Shown here in pieces: positions 34,798 to 43,576 of a DNA stretch of 64,000 nt. The stretch comes from Acinetobacter junii CIP 64.5 (GTDB taxonomy: Bacteria; Pseudomonadota; Gammaproteobacteria; Pseudomonadales; Moraxellaceae). The DNA is taken from positions 1,767,653 to 1,831,652 of the forward strand of contig NZ_KB849655.1 in NCBI RefSeq assembly GCF_000368765.1. Reading direction: 5' to 3'. Both the position numbers and the translations under genes were made by a program. Under the pieces are notes generated by a model, which saw only the letters and a list, made by a program, of their open reading frames with translations, was not told the origin of the DNA and made no database searches. The first letter of the stretch is position 1. Each line of letters starts with the position of its first letter.

Positions 34798-35250
34798 TTA
34801 AAGCTTAGTCGTTGAAGGCAATGGTTTAGTTTCAAGCAAGTGACTGGGTAAACCAAATAAATGATCAAAAAAGTAATTATAAACAAAGGTATAGCATGGA
34901 ATGATGATCATCAAACTAAAATCTAATAAGAAGGCTTTGACTAAACTGATTTGCATCCACCAAGCAATCAATGGAATCAAAATAGTGACTAAGACCACTT
35001 GAAAGCCGATAGCATGGGCGATACGTCTAAAAATGGTTCGTGTCTTAGAATGCTGTCGTTTTTCCCACCATTCAAAGGCATAGTTGTAAAAGAAATTTAC
35101 GCTGACAGCGATCACCGCAATTAATAATGACAAAGGTCCAGTGTGACTGATCGTTGAGCCTGAAAGTACAGCCAAAATCATCGCACAAATCAAAAAACTG
35201 AGTACTTCATAGAAAAATACATAGGTCACTCTTCTTTTCATTCCTTGCAT
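34798..35250 (-). CDS. aceI: PACE-family biocide efflux protein (AceI-like)
   Basis: The 150-aa protein has four membrane helices arranged as two tandem bacterial transmembrane pair (BTP) domains: VTYVFFYEVLSFLIC ... NFFYNYAFEWWEKR, then RIAHAIGFQVVLVTILI ... YTFVYNYFFDHLFG. The paired (N/V)YNY-(A/F)-F motifs define the PACE family. AceI of A. baumannii exports chlorhexidine and short diamines. The divergent LysR gene is the usual AceR partner. I use the first ATG because GAGGTG sits 6 nt upstream. Confidence 0.82.
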   Translation of the reverse strand: MQGMKRRVTYVFFYEVLSFLICAMILAVLSGSTISHTGPLSLLIAVIAVSVNFFYNYAFEWWEKRQHSKTRTIFRRIAHAIGFQVVLVTILIPLIAWWMQISLVKAFLLDFSLMIIIPCYTFVYNYFFDHLFGLPSHLLETKPLPSTTKL

Positions 35251-35351
35251 GACAGCACCTCAAAATCAACAAAACGTGGATTTTACGCGCTCTTTCTGAT
35301 AAAAAAAGTTAATCGTGATCAGTTTTACTGACAAGCAAACTTGAGATAAAT

Positions 35352-36233
35352 ATGAATAGTGAACAGCTGGAATTAATTCTTGAAGTGATTGATCGAGGCA
35401 ATTTCTCTGCTGCAGCACGTGCTTTAAATCGAGTACCTTCGGCTGTGAGTATGGCCATTGCGAATTTAGAAGCAGAATTGAATTTAAAATTATTTGAACG
35501 TAGCAAAAATCATTTAGAACCTACCGAGATTGCCCTATCTATTGAACCACATGCACGATTAATTGTGACCAAATTGCGTCAACTTGAAATGCATCTCACA
35601 GAGCTTTCTATGGGATTGGAAACAAATCTTAAAATTGGCGTTGCGGCTGATATTAATCAAAAAATTGTATTGGCAGGCATCGAAGATTTAACGCATCGCT
35701 ATCCGCTGTTAAATATCGAAATGCACTGCGCAGCACAGCAAGAACTCAAAGCACGCCTTAGAAATAATGAAATCGATCTGTATGTTGCTTATAGTTCATC
35801 TACGATTGATGCCAATGAACGCTTCCGTTTATTGGGTGTTGAAAAATTTGTTGCTGCGATTTCCCCTAAAGAAGCACAACAGCTTCGGGCACAACATAAA
35901 AATGAACTGACGATGTTATCTGAGCTTCGACAAATTATTGTGGCAAGTAAAAATTATCCTCTCCCTGACCCACGTATTTTGGTCTCAGATGCCTACTGGC
36001 ATACAGATAATTTATCCATGGCGATTGGGATGGTGGAGCAAGGACTCGGCTGGGGTAATTTTCCGTTGTCCATCGTTCATGAGCATTTTGCTAAACAAAG
36101 TTTGGTTCGTTTGGAGTTTAGTGATACCACCAACGGACTAGATATGCCAATCCATGCGATTTGGCCTAGTTATAAACCTCTCACTAAAACTCTCCAGTTG
36201 CTGATAGAACTTTGGGCAACACAACAGCTTTAA
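35352..36233 (+). CDS. aceR: LysR-type regulator (AceR-like)
   Basis: The 293-aa regulator has N-terminal winged HTH LELILEVIDRGNFSAAARALNRVPSAVSMAIANLEAEL and a LysR substrate domain. It is divergent from the PACE pump with a 101-bp shared promoter region, the arrangement known for aceR/aceI, where AceR activates the pump on chlorhexidine or polyamine exposure. Assignment to AceR rests on context. Confidence 0.75.
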   Translation: MNSEQLELILEVIDRGNFSAAARALNRVPSAVSMAIANLEAELNLKLFERSKNHLEPTEIALSIEPHARLIVTKLRQLEMHLTELSMGLETNLKIGVAADINQKIVLAGIEDLTHRYPLLNIEMHCAAQQELKARLRNNEIDLYVAYSSSTIDANERFRLLGVEKFVAAISPKEAQQLRAQHKNELTMLSELRQIIVASKNYPLPDPRILVSDAYWHTDNLSMAIGMVEQGLGWGNFPLSIVHEHFAKQSLVRLEFSDTTNGLDMPIHAIWPSYKPLTKTLQLLIELWATQQL

Positions 36234-36242
36234 CAGAAAAGA

Positions 36243-36271
36243 AAAAAGCCCGACATCCTGTCGGGCTTTTT
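36243..36271 (+). terminator. Intrinsic terminator after the LysR gene
   Basis: AAAAAAGCCCGACA / TGTCGGGCTTTTT stem with 4-nt loop and T-run. Confidence 0.85.
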
Positions 36272-36520
36272 CGTATTCCTTTCACTAGATACAACTCCTG
36301 TCATATCTCACATCCTGATGCTCAAACTTATTATTATTGTTTTATGTTTTTGGAACTTCCTGTTCCTGATGAGTTGATATTAGGGAATTTAACTTAGGCT
36401 GAAAATGGGACATTGACGTTAATCGGTGTAGGAAATGGCTTACAGAATTAGTTTTATGTTTGGCAAGAAATATCAAACATGCTTAAAAAGCAGCCGACTT
36501 GTTTCCGAGTCGGCTTTTTA
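36272..36520 (+). other. Non-coding stretch ending in its own terminator
   Basis: No convincing coding frame between the LysR terminator and a second strong terminator at 36484-36520 (stem AGCCGACT / AGTCGGCT, 8-nt loop, AAAAA and TTTTT flanks). A free-standing terminator 210 bp after the first suggests a small RNA or a lost gene. No clear promoter was found. Confidence 0.3.
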
Positions 36521-36575
36521 GTGTTTGTTTGGATTATGTAAAATTTATAAGATATTGATTTAATTGAAATAATAA

Positions 36576-36581
36576 AGAATA
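36576..36581. repeat. 6-bp flank AGAATA of IS copy 1
   Basis: AGAATA directly abuts the outer end of IS copy 1. Its reverse complement TATTCT abuts the inner end of IS copy 2 (38595-38600). The pair would be a perfect 6-bp target duplication of one IS if the segment between the two copies has been inverted. Confidence 0.6.
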
Positions 36582-38063
36582 TGTTATTCCCAAGTAGAAA
36601 TGTCCTACCTAATAACCAAATAGAAATGTCCTATATGGACATTTCCAAGTCAAGCACAGGATTTAGATTTCGTTGTTCAATCGCTGTTTTCTGTGCTTGT
36701 CTACGTGGCATCTTTTGAGAACGATTGCGTTTGTTTTGGTGTTCCAGTTGTTCATGCTGTTGTTGAATATGTGCCAGCACAGAACCCAAACGTTTATTCT
36801 CAACGATCTCTCGCTGGTTGAGCTGACTTAATTTATCAAAGATGCTGTAATTGATTTTTCTTCCCTGATATTCAATGGCTACAGTACCATCCGGATATTC
36901 CAGGAACTCAAGATACTTGCCGCCCAATCTTTGATTTTCTTCGCTGTTTTCCAAGATATATACGCATTTATCATAAGTAATCGTCAAGCTGTTCGTGACC
37001 CTGCGGGGTTCACGCCAGGTAAAAACATCATCTAATTCTTCGGCTGTTTCAGCGATAGGCCGATGTAGATCCTTGGAATTAAAAGCCATCTTGGCGAATT
37101 TACGATTAAATTGCTCAATAAAGCACGGCAGCCACTTATTGGCATCTGCAATTGAACTGATGCCTTCTAGACGCATCTCCTTAATCAGACGATCCTGAAG
37201 TGTTCTATTCGCTCGTTCTACACGACCTTTGGCTTGAGGGGAGTTAGCGAAAATGATATCGATATTGAGAGTGCTCAGAACACGTCCAAACTGGGTAATC
37301 TTGGTGTCTTTCTTGCTACTTTGATTCACCCTAAAAACTGAATGTTTGTCACTGTAAAATGCCAATGGCTTACCATGCTGTTCGATATATAAACGTGTCG
37401 AAATCATATAGTCAAAGGCTGACTCTGACGCACAGAAGCGTAAATGCTGCAATTTTCCTGTGGCATCATCGATGAATACTAGCAGACAGCATTTAGGTGC
37501 TCGACCTTCAAACCAATCATGGTGTGAGCCATCAATTTGGATCAATTCACCATAACAATCTCGGTTATAACGAGGCTGATATGGTCGTTTCAGGCGCTTG
37601 CAGCGAGGGATCCATAAATCGGCTGCAATCATCCAGGAACGCAGGGTTTCTACTGAAAGATCGAATCCATGCACGGTGGTGAGCTTTTCATGCGCTAAAG
37701 TGGGTCCGAAACCATAAAGTTGATCTGAAACAATATTGAGACACTTAAGTCTGAGTTCTTCAGGAAGTTTAGAATTGCTGATTTGGCCACGACCGGCATG
37801 GGCTAATGCAGCGGGACCTTGAGCTTTGTATTTCTGCAGTAAGCGTCTGATGTGACGTTCTGAGATATGAAGTAGCTGAGCAGCCTGGGATTGAGTTATA
37901 CGTTGATCACAGATTTCTTGCAAGACCGACAATCGTTTAAGTTCTTTATCCGACATAGACACCAACATATCAAACCGTCCGCTAAGGAAATTGCAAAAGC
38001 GCATATTCTAAAAGCGGACATTTTTACTTTGGAGAAACCGGACATTTCTATTTTGGGCTTACA
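36582..38063 (-). mobile_element. Insertion sequence copy 1 (IS1202/ISNCY-like), 1482 bp
   Basis: Boundaries were set by comparing the two copies, which diverge exactly outside TGT...ACA. The ends in element orientation are TGTAAGCCCAAAATAGAAAT and TGTTATTCCCAAGTAGAAAT, imperfect terminal inverted repeats that continue into GTCC. Each end holds two copies of (T)AGAAATGTCC or close variants, likely transposase binding sites. It encodes one transposase. Its right side lies 5 bp from the XerC arm of pdif site 1. Confidence 0.88.
36631..38004 (-). CDS. IS transposase (DDE, HTH), copy 1
   Basis: A protein of up to 457 aa; the true start may be a later ATG (MLVSMSDKELKR, 37968). N-terminal HTH: ITQSQAAQLLHISERHIRRLLQKY. 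The rve-type catalytic core shows first Asp in IQIDGSHHDWF, second in FYSDKHSVF and Glu in AKGRVERANRTLQ. This organisation, with the C-terminal YLEFLEYPDGTVAIEYQGR domain, fits the ISNCY/IS1202 group as I know it. Identical in amino acids to the copy at 38660-40033, so the duplication is recent. Confidence 0.85.
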   Translation of the reverse strand: MRFCNFLSGRFDMLVSMSDKELKRLSVLQEICDQRITQSQAAQLLHISERHIRRLLQKYKAQGPAALAHAGRGQISNSKLPEELRLKCLNIVSDQLYGFGPTLAHEKLTTVHGFDLSVETLRSWMIAADLWIPRCKRLKRPYQPRYNRDCYGELIQIDGSHHDWFEGRAPKCCLLVFIDDATGKLQHLRFCASESAFDYMISTRLYIEQHGKPLAFYSDKHSVFRVNQSSKKDTKITQFGRVLSTLNIDIIFANSPQAKGRVERANRTLQDRLIKEMRLEGISSIADANKWLPCFIEQFNRKFAKMAFNSKDLHRPIAETAEELDDVFTWREPRRVTNSLTITYDKCVYILENSEENQRLGGKYLEFLEYPDGTVAIEYQGRKINYSIFDKLSQLNQREIVENKRLGSVLAHIQQQHEQLEHQNKRNRSQKMPRRQAQKTAIEQRNLNPVLDLEMSI

Positions 38064-38068
38064 TTAGA

Positions 38069-38096
38069 ATTTCGTATAAGGTGTATTATGTTAATT
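38069..38096 (+). other. XerC/XerD recombination site (pdif-like) 1
   Basis: XerC arm ATTTCGTATAA (38069-38079), 6-bp spacer GGTGTA, XerD arm TTATGTTAATT (38086-38096): the 11-6-11 layout and canonical XerD arm of dif/pdif sites. The XerC arm begins 5 bp from the end of IS copy 1. Confidence 0.85.
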
Positions 38097-38201
38097 TTAG
38101 AAATATTTAAAAATAATAAAATTTACTAAATTTTAGATTTTCATTATTTAATTCTAAAAATATCTTTATAATTGTAAAATCAATATTTTACAGGGGGATA
38201 T

Positions 38202-38558
38202 ATGAAAAAGTACTTATTACTAGTTAATTTAATCATTTTGACAGGATGTTCTACTGTTGGATATGGCACAGCTAGACACAATGGAAAGCTATATTATTTC
38301 CCACCAAACTGTAAGCAATTCTCTTATTCTTACTCAGATACGGATACATTGTATTGCCAGCATAATGGCATGGCTACAGGGCAAGTTATTACACCAGCAG
38401 ATAGTGCGCAGATCGAAGCATATAAAATGCAACAACAAGCAAATAAACAGGCTTGGAATGATCTTAATGAAAGCCTACAAAAGATGGCTCCAAAAACTAC
38501 TAATACCAATTGTTATAACTATGGATATGCAGTGAATTGTAGCTCTACAACTTATTAA
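38202..38558 (+). CDS. Small lipoprotein, passenger of the dif module
   Basis: The 118-aa protein has a lipoprotein leader MKKYLLLVNLIILTGC (Cys16) and a strong AGGGGG ribosome site. The mature part contains two short cysteine-bearing segments (PPNCKQFSY; YCQHNGMATGQ), a Gln-rich helix and an Asn/Tyr/Cys-rich tail (TNCYNYGYAVNCSSTTY). I recognise no family. It is the only gene between the inverted XerC/D sites, so it is probably carried as a mobile passenger. Function unknown. Confidence 0.72.
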   Translation: MKKYLLLVNLIILTGCSTVGYGTARHNGKLYYFPPNCKQFSYSYSDTDTLYCQHNGMATGQVITPADSAQIEAYKMQQQANKQAWNDLNESLQKMAPKTTNTNCYNYGYAVNCSSTTY

Positions 38559-38566
38559 ATCCACCC

Positions 38567-38594
38567 ATTTAACATAATGGCGCTTATGCGAAAC
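38567..38594 (-). other. XerC/XerD recombination site (pdif-like) 2
   Basis: Read on the minus strand: XerC arm GTTTCGCATAA (38584-38594), spacer GCGCCA, XerD arm TTATGTTAAAT (38567-38577). It is inverted relative to site 1 with a different spacer. The XerC arm ends 6 bp from IS copy 2. Confidence 0.82.
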
Positions 38595-38600
38595 TATTCT

Positions 38601-40082
38601 TGTAAGCCCAAAATAGAAATGTCCGGTTTCTCCAAAGTAAAAATGTCCGCTTTTAGAATATGCGCTTTTGCAATTTCCTTAGCGGACGGTTTGATATGTT
38701 GGTGTCTATGTCGGATAAAGAACTTAAACGATTGTCGGTCTTGCAAGAAATCTGTGATCAACGTATAACTCAATCCCAGGCTGCTCAGCTACTTCATATC
38801 TCAGAACGTCACATCAGACGCTTACTGCAGAAATACAAAGCTCAAGGTCCCGCTGCATTAGCCCATGCCGGTCGTGGCCAAATCAGCAATTCTAAACTTC
38901 CTGAAGAACTCAGACTTAAGTGTCTCAATATTGTTTCAGATCAACTTTATGGTTTCGGACCCACTTTAGCGCATGAAAAGCTCACCACCGTGCATGGATT
39001 CGATCTTTCAGTAGAAACCCTGCGTTCCTGGATGATTGCAGCCGATTTATGGATCCCTCGCTGCAAGCGCCTGAAACGACCATATCAGCCTCGTTATAAC
39101 CGAGATTGTTATGGTGAATTGATCCAAATTGATGGCTCACACCATGATTGGTTTGAAGGTCGAGCACCTAAATGCTGTCTGCTAGTATTCATCGATGATG
39201 CCACAGGAAAATTGCAGCATTTACGCTTCTGTGCGTCAGAGTCAGCCTTTGACTATATGATTTCGACACGTTTATATATCGAACAGCATGGTAAGCCATT
39301 GGCATTTTACAGTGACAAACATTCAGTTTTTAGGGTGAATCAAAGTAGCAAGAAAGACACCAAGATTACCCAGTTTGGACGTGTTCTGAGCACTCTCAAT
39401 ATCGATATCATTTTCGCTAACTCCCCTCAAGCCAAAGGTCGTGTAGAACGAGCGAATAGAACACTTCAGGATCGTCTGATTAAGGAGATGCGTCTAGAAG
39501 GCATCAGTTCAATTGCAGATGCCAATAAGTGGCTGCCGTGCTTTATTGAGCAATTTAATCGTAAATTCGCCAAGATGGCTTTTAATTCCAAGGATCTACA
39601 TCGGCCTATCGCTGAAACAGCCGAAGAATTAGATGATGTTTTTACCTGGCGTGAACCCCGCAGGGTCACGAACAGCTTGACGATTACTTATGATAAATGC
39701 GTATATATCTTGGAAAACAGCGAAGAAAATCAAAGATTGGGCGGCAAGTATCTTGAGTTCCTGGAATATCCGGATGGTACTGTAGCCATTGAATATCAGG
39801 GAAGAAAAATCAATTACAGCATCTTTGATAAATTAAGTCAGCTCAACCAGCGAGAGATCGTTGAGAATAAACGTTTGGGTTCTGTGCTGGCACATATTCA
39901 ACAACAGCATGAACAACTGGAACACCAAAACAAACGCAATCGTTCTCAAAAGATGCCACGTAGACAAGCACAGAAAACAGCGATTGAACAACGAAATCTA
40001 AATCCTGTGCTTGACTTGGAAATGTCCATATAGGACATTTCTATTTGGTTATTAGGTAGGACATTTCTACTTGGGAATAACA
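38601..40082 (+). mobile_element. Insertion sequence copy 2 (IS1202/ISNCY-like), 1482 bp
   Basis: Same length, ends and transposase as the copy at 36582-38063, in opposite orientation. The outer end (ACA at 40080-40082) lies just beyond the psd terminator. The outer flank ACATAA does not match the flank of either inner end, so this copy has no visible target duplication. Together the two copies make a 3.5-kb inverted pair capable of recombining with each other. Confidence 0.88.
38660..40033 (+). CDS. IS transposase (DDE, HTH), copy 2
   Basis: Amino-acid identical to the transposase at 36631-38004; both frames are intact, so either could act. The start may be ATG 38696 (MLVSMSDKELKR). The gene fills the IS, leaving about 60 bp of subterminal sequence on the left and 49 bp on the right. 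Confidence 0.85.
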   Translation: MRFCNFLSGRFDMLVSMSDKELKRLSVLQEICDQRITQSQAAQLLHISERHIRRLLQKYKAQGPAALAHAGRGQISNSKLPEELRLKCLNIVSDQLYGFGPTLAHEKLTTVHGFDLSVETLRSWMIAADLWIPRCKRLKRPYQPRYNRDCYGELIQIDGSHHDWFEGRAPKCCLLVFIDDATGKLQHLRFCASESAFDYMISTRLYIEQHGKPLAFYSDKHSVFRVNQSSKKDTKITQFGRVLSTLNIDIIFANSPQAKGRVERANRTLQDRLIKEMRLEGISSIADANKWLPCFIEQFNRKFAKMAFNSKDLHRPIAETAEELDDVFTWREPRRVTNSLTITYDKCVYILENSEENQRLGGKYLEFLEYPDGTVAIEYQGRKINYSIFDKLSQLNQREIVENKRLGSVLAHIQQQHEQLEHQNKRNRSQKMPRRQAQKTAIEQRNLNPVLDLEMSI

Positions 40083-40091
40083 ACATAAAAT

Positions 40092-40118
40092 AAAAAGCCC
40101 CTATCTAGGGGCTTTTTA
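40092..40118 (-). terminator. Intrinsic terminator of psd
   Basis: AAAAAGCCCCTA / TAGGGGCTTTTT stem with a short loop, about 14 bp beyond the psd stop on the minus strand. Confidence 0.85.
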
Positions 40119-40130
40119 TAATTTTACTAA

Positions 40131-40982
40131 TTAAATCGAATGACCTAACCGCTCACCCATTACCACAGTCGAGTTCGCTTTAAATTGTTCTTCCCATACC
40201 ATTTTATCTTTTTCAAATAAAACCACAGCAGTAGAACCTAAGTAGAAACGACCTAACTCAGCACCTTTATCTAACTGCATTTGATGATGCTGTAATTCAA
40301 CTTTACCTGAAGGTTTTACTTTACCTGTTGCAACAGTTTCAATCCCAGCCACAATCATCGCACCAACTAAAACCACCGCCATACGACCAAGTTCTGTATC
40401 AAACAAACATACCATACGCTCATTACGCGCAAACAAACCTGGTACATTTTCAGCAGTCGTTTGATTAACTGAGAACAACTCACCTGGGATATATAAAGTT
40501 TCAGTCAATGTACCTGCAAATGGCATATGTACACGGTGATAATCTTTTGGTGATAAATAAACTGTTGCAAACTGACCATCTACAAATGGCTTTGCAAGTT
40601 GCGGATCACCAATCAATTTCTCTACAGAAAAACTTTGACCTTTGGCTTGGAAAATATCACCTGCCTCAATCTTACCCAGCTGAGAAATTGCACCATCCGC
40701 AGGACAAACAATACTATCCGCACGCTCGTCCACACCGCGTACACCTTCTTTCAATGCACGGGTGAAGAACTCATTAAATGATTTATATTGATTCGGATTA
40801 GTCTGCTCAGCAATGCTCATGTCAATGCCGTATTTCGCTTTGAATGCCTGAATCACAGCAGTTTTTACCAAAACATTTTCACTGGCTGCCACTTTGCCGA
40901 TGACACGGCTCAGTTGATGTTGAGGTACTAAGTTTTGTGCTTTGATAAAAAGTTGTTTTTTTAGGTCTGCTGAAAAACTCAA
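40131..40982 (-). CDS. psd: Phosphatidylserine decarboxylase
   Basis: The 283-aa proenzyme makes phosphatidylethanolamine. It self-cleaves at the LGST motif (residues 248-251) to create the pyruvoyl group on Ser250. Other motifs: [30 protein letters not shown] and [14 protein letters not shown]. It is a membrane-associated enzyme of the main phospholipid pathway. Its start overlaps the rhodanese stop by 4 bp, so the two are co-transcribed. Confidence 0.95.
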   Translation of the reverse strand: MSFSADLKKQLFIKAQNLVPQHQLSRVIGKVAASENVLVKTAVIQAFKAKYGIDMSIAEQTNPNQYKSFNEFFTRALKEGVRGVDERADSIVCPADGAISQLGKIEAGDIFQAKGQSFSVEKLIGDPQLAKPFVDGQFATVYLSPKDYHRVHMPFAGTLTETLYIPGELFSVNQTTAENVPGLFARNERMVCLFDTELGRMAVVLVGAMIVAGIETVATGKVKPSGKVELQHHQMQLDKGAELGRFYLGSTAVVLFEKDKMVWEEQFKANSTVVMGERLGHSI

Positions 40983-41827
40983 GATGGTGACTCCCCTGAA
41001 ATAATAGGACTATCGAGGCGATTGCCCCATTCACTCCACGCACCATCGTAGGCTCTCACTTGCCAATTGAGTAATTTTGCCAAGATATACGCCAAGCCCG
41101 AACGGTGATGTGACTGACAATACACCACCACAGGTTGTTGTAAATTAAAGCCTAATTGTTCCAAACGTTGTTGAGTGCGTTCAAGCGGGTGTAATTTTAG
41201 ATGATTTTCACGATTTAGGGCAGTACTCCATTCAAAATGCAAAGCATTTGGGATGTGACCACCGCGTCGCGCAGCAAGACGTAAACCCGTATATTCATCT
41301 ATGGTACGGCAGTCCCAAAGTTGAATATTCTTATGATTGACTTCATTGAGGAGTTCATCATATTCAATACGATGCTGTTGGACTGCCTGCTCATCAATAG
41401 CAACTAACTCTGCAACAGGTTTGTATGGCTCAACTTCAGACGTGGTTGGTAAACCTGCACCTAGCCAGCCATGAATACCACCATTAATCAAACTGGTACG
41501 TGTGAAACCTAAGCAGTGTAAATTCCAAATCAAACGCCCTGCCCAAGCACCACCCTCGTCGTCATACACCACTACATGATGTTGCGGTGAAATATTTAAT
41601 TTCTCAATCAAGGTTTTTAAACCATCGACATCTGGCAATACACCATTCGCTTGTTCATTCTGCGCAACTAAATATTTAGGTTGCAAATGAATAGCATGTG
41701 GAATGTGCAGTTGCTCATAAACCGAAGCTCGGCTTAGATCGATCACTCGAATCAACTCATGACCCAAGTATGGTACAAGTTGTTCAGGTTCAATCAATAA
41801 ACCTAATTTAAAATCTGTGTCAGTCAT
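40979..41827 (-). CDS. sseA: Thiosulfate/3-mercaptopyruvate sulfurtransferase (tandem rhodanese)
   Basis: A 282-aa protein with two rhodanese domains. The N-terminal half is inactive. The C-terminal half has the sulfur-carrying Cys237 in [17 protein letters not shown]; this loop differs from the common CRxGxxR, so substrate preference between thiosulfate and mercaptopyruvate is open. Domain landmarks are [15 protein letters not shown] and [11 protein letters not shown]. Upstream of and overlapping psd. Confidence 0.85.
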   Translation of the reverse strand: MTDTDFKLGLLIEPEQLVPYLGHELIRVIDLSRASVYEQLHIPHAIHLQPKYLVAQNEQANGVLPDVDGLKTLIEKLNISPQHHVVVYDDEGGAWAGRLIWNLHCLGFTRTSLINGGIHGWLGAGLPTTSEVEPYKPVAELVAIDEQAVQQHRIEYDELLNEVNHKNIQLWDCRTIDEYTGLRLAARRGGHIPNALHFEWSTALNRENHLKLHPLERTQQRLEQLGFNLQQPVVVYCQSHHRSGLAYILAKLLNWQVRAYDGAWSEWGNRLDSPIISGESPS

Positions 41828-42224
41828 TGTTATGGTGTCTTGTGATTACAGCATTGCATCAAATTTTAGCATAGCTCACTTTTTATCTTTGTCTGATTTT
41901 TCATATTCATTTAGCAGAAAACAAGATATAGGAAAAAACCCAACGATTTTAGATTTAAAGCATAAAATTTGCTGACAATTGCGAAAGTTAAGCCATATAA
42001 ACCTGTCGAAAAAATTTACTGGTGCAGAGGCGGCATCCATGCCGTCTCTGTGGCTGCCTTGCGCTGCTTTCAAAGCGTTGCTTTGAAATTGCTGAGGATG
42101 TGCCGTCAGTTCAACAAAAAATTGTTACTTTGGATCTTTCAAAAGTAAAGAGTACCTATTACAGATCTCTCATAACATTTGAGCGATTCCACAGCCGTAC
42201 TAAATTTTGAGTATGAAAGAATAA
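41828..42224. other. Non-coding region with two palindromes between pncB and the rhodanese gene
   Basis: No credible gene. It contains a 26-bp imperfect palindrome (42025-42050, core CGGCATCCATGCCG) and a perfect hairpin TTTCAAAGC-GTT-GCTTTGAAA (42068-42088). These look like a small interspersed palindromic repeat, locally more GC-rich than the surroundings. Confidence 0.5.
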
Positions 42225-43427
42225 TTAGGCCTCTTCAATCTCAAACACCTGACGCAAATACGCCAAAAACGTTTCATTATCGCTCATGGTCTTGCCTGAA
42301 CTATCAGAAATTTTTGCTACCGATTGCCCATTACATTCCACCAGTTTTAAAACAATATTAAGCGGTGTCTGTCCCATGTCATTGGTGAGATTAGTTCCAA
42401 TACCAAAACTAACCTGAAAGCGATCTTTAAAATATTGGTGCAATAACCATGCTTTCTCTAAATTTAAACCATCACTAAAAGTTAACATTTTGGTCTTGGT
42501 ATCTATTTTTAATTTGCGATAGTGCGCAAAGGCTTTATCACCCCATTCATAAGGATCACCACTATCATGGCGCAAACCATCAAATAATTTGGCAAAATAC
42601 AGATCAAAATCTCGCAAGAAAGCATCCATCCCAACCACATCGGTCAAAGCGATACCCAAATCCCCTCGATACTCTTGTACCCACGCTTCTAAAGCCGCTT
42701 TTTGGAAATTACGTAACCGTACATCCAATGCCTGAAAAGCCTGTAAAAACTCATGTGCCATGGTTCCGATCGGGCTAATGCCTAATTCTTTCGCTAACAG
42801 CACATTGCTGGTGCCACGGAAAACTTTGGGTGCAGCTGAGTGAAAGGCTTGAACTACATGTTTTTGCCATTCAAAACTATAACGTCGTCGTGTTCCAAAA
42901 TCTGAGACTAAGAATGGAGGATCATTTTCTTGCTGTTGCTGAGCATAATCTTGTAGTTGAACTAGCTTCTGCTGTAAACGGCGCTCGCCTTCTACAAAAA
43001 CGTCATCATTACGGATGCGTTGGAAATACAGCTCATTGACGATAGCTAAAACGAAAATCTCAAACATCATGGCTTGTACCATTGGACCTTCGATTCGAAT
43101 ATCGAGCCGACCTGCCTCATCCATACTGGCTTGGATAAAACGACGTTTAAGTTGAAATAACTCTAAGTAATCAACAAAATCACTTTTAATAAAACGCAAG
43201 GAACGTAAATACTGTAACTCATCATCGGTGAAGCGCAGCTCACACAACAAATCAAGTTGATGGTTCAAATCATCCAAAATCTCAACTAGCGGATAAACCG
43301 TGTCATCTAAATTGCGGCAACGAAATAAATAAACACTGTGAGTTTGCGGAAACTGATGTAGCACGACTTGCAACATCGTGAATTTATACAAGTCCGTGTC
43401 GAGTAAAGATCGAATAATGGCAGGCAT
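42225..43427 (-). CDS. pncB: Nicotinate phosphoribosyltransferase
   Basis: The 400-aa enzyme of the NAD salvage pathway converts nicotinate and PRPP to nicotinate mononucleotide. Motifs: [20 protein letters not shown] at the N-terminus, [25 protein letters not shown], and [17 protein letters not shown] with the conserved active-site region. Monocistronic and divergent from dtd. Confidence 0.95.
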   Translation of the reverse strand: MPAIIRSLLDTDLYKFTMLQVVLHQFPQTHSVYLFRCRNLDDTVYPLVEILDDLNHQLDLLCELRFTDDELQYLRSLRFIKSDFVDYLELFQLKRRFIQASMDEAGRLDIRIEGPMVQAMMFEIFVLAIVNELYFQRIRNDDVFVEGERRLQQKLVQLQDYAQQQQENDPPFLVSDFGTRRRYSFEWQKHVVQAFHSAAPKVFRGTSNVLLAKELGISPIGTMAHEFLQAFQALDVRLRNFQKAALEAWVQEYRGDLGIALTDVVGMDAFLRDFDLYFAKLFDGLRHDSGDPYEWGDKAFAHYRKLKIDTKTKMLTFSDGLNLEKAWLLHQYFKDRFQVSFGIGTNLTNDMGQTPLNIVLKLVECNGQSVAKISDSSGKTMSDNETFLAYLRQVFEIEEA

Positions 43428-43576
43428 AAAGGATGGTTTTAACCAATTTTTATTAGATATCTGTTGTTATACAACCAAACGCTGGAGATTGAATAGTAGA
43501 CTTTTGCTGCACGACTCATTTTTATCCTTTTGCTCTGCTAAAATTGCGCATCTCCTATCATCCAATTTTTAAAGTT

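Larger units (their letters stand above)
38064..38600. mobile_element. dif-module-like segment between the two IS copies
   Basis: The 537-bp segment carries one small gene flanked by two XerC/XerD-type sites in opposite orientation, XerD arms facing inward. That is the architecture of the mobile 'dif modules' (pdif modules) known from Acinetobacter plasmids. Here it lies between chromosomal housekeeping genes. Confidence 0.72.

Noticed and set aside
38069..38096. Chromosomal dif of the replication terminus
   Set aside because: The two sites are inverted around a passenger gene and next to IS ends, which fits pdif modules better; genome-wide skew would be needed to support a terminus location.
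38069..38594. XerCD-mediated inversion as the cause of the mismatched IS flanks
   Set aside because: Exchange at the Xer spacers would leave the 6-bp flanks beside the XerC arms in place; only recombination within the IS copies swaps them.
36995..39669. Small open frames antisense to the transposases
   Set aside because: They are mirror copies in both IS elements, lack ribosome sites and follow from the codon structure of the transposase gene.
36582..40082. Simple composite transposon with outer direct repeats
   Set aside because: The outer flanks (GAATA on the left, ACATA on the right) do not match, so joint transposition of the pair is not supported.
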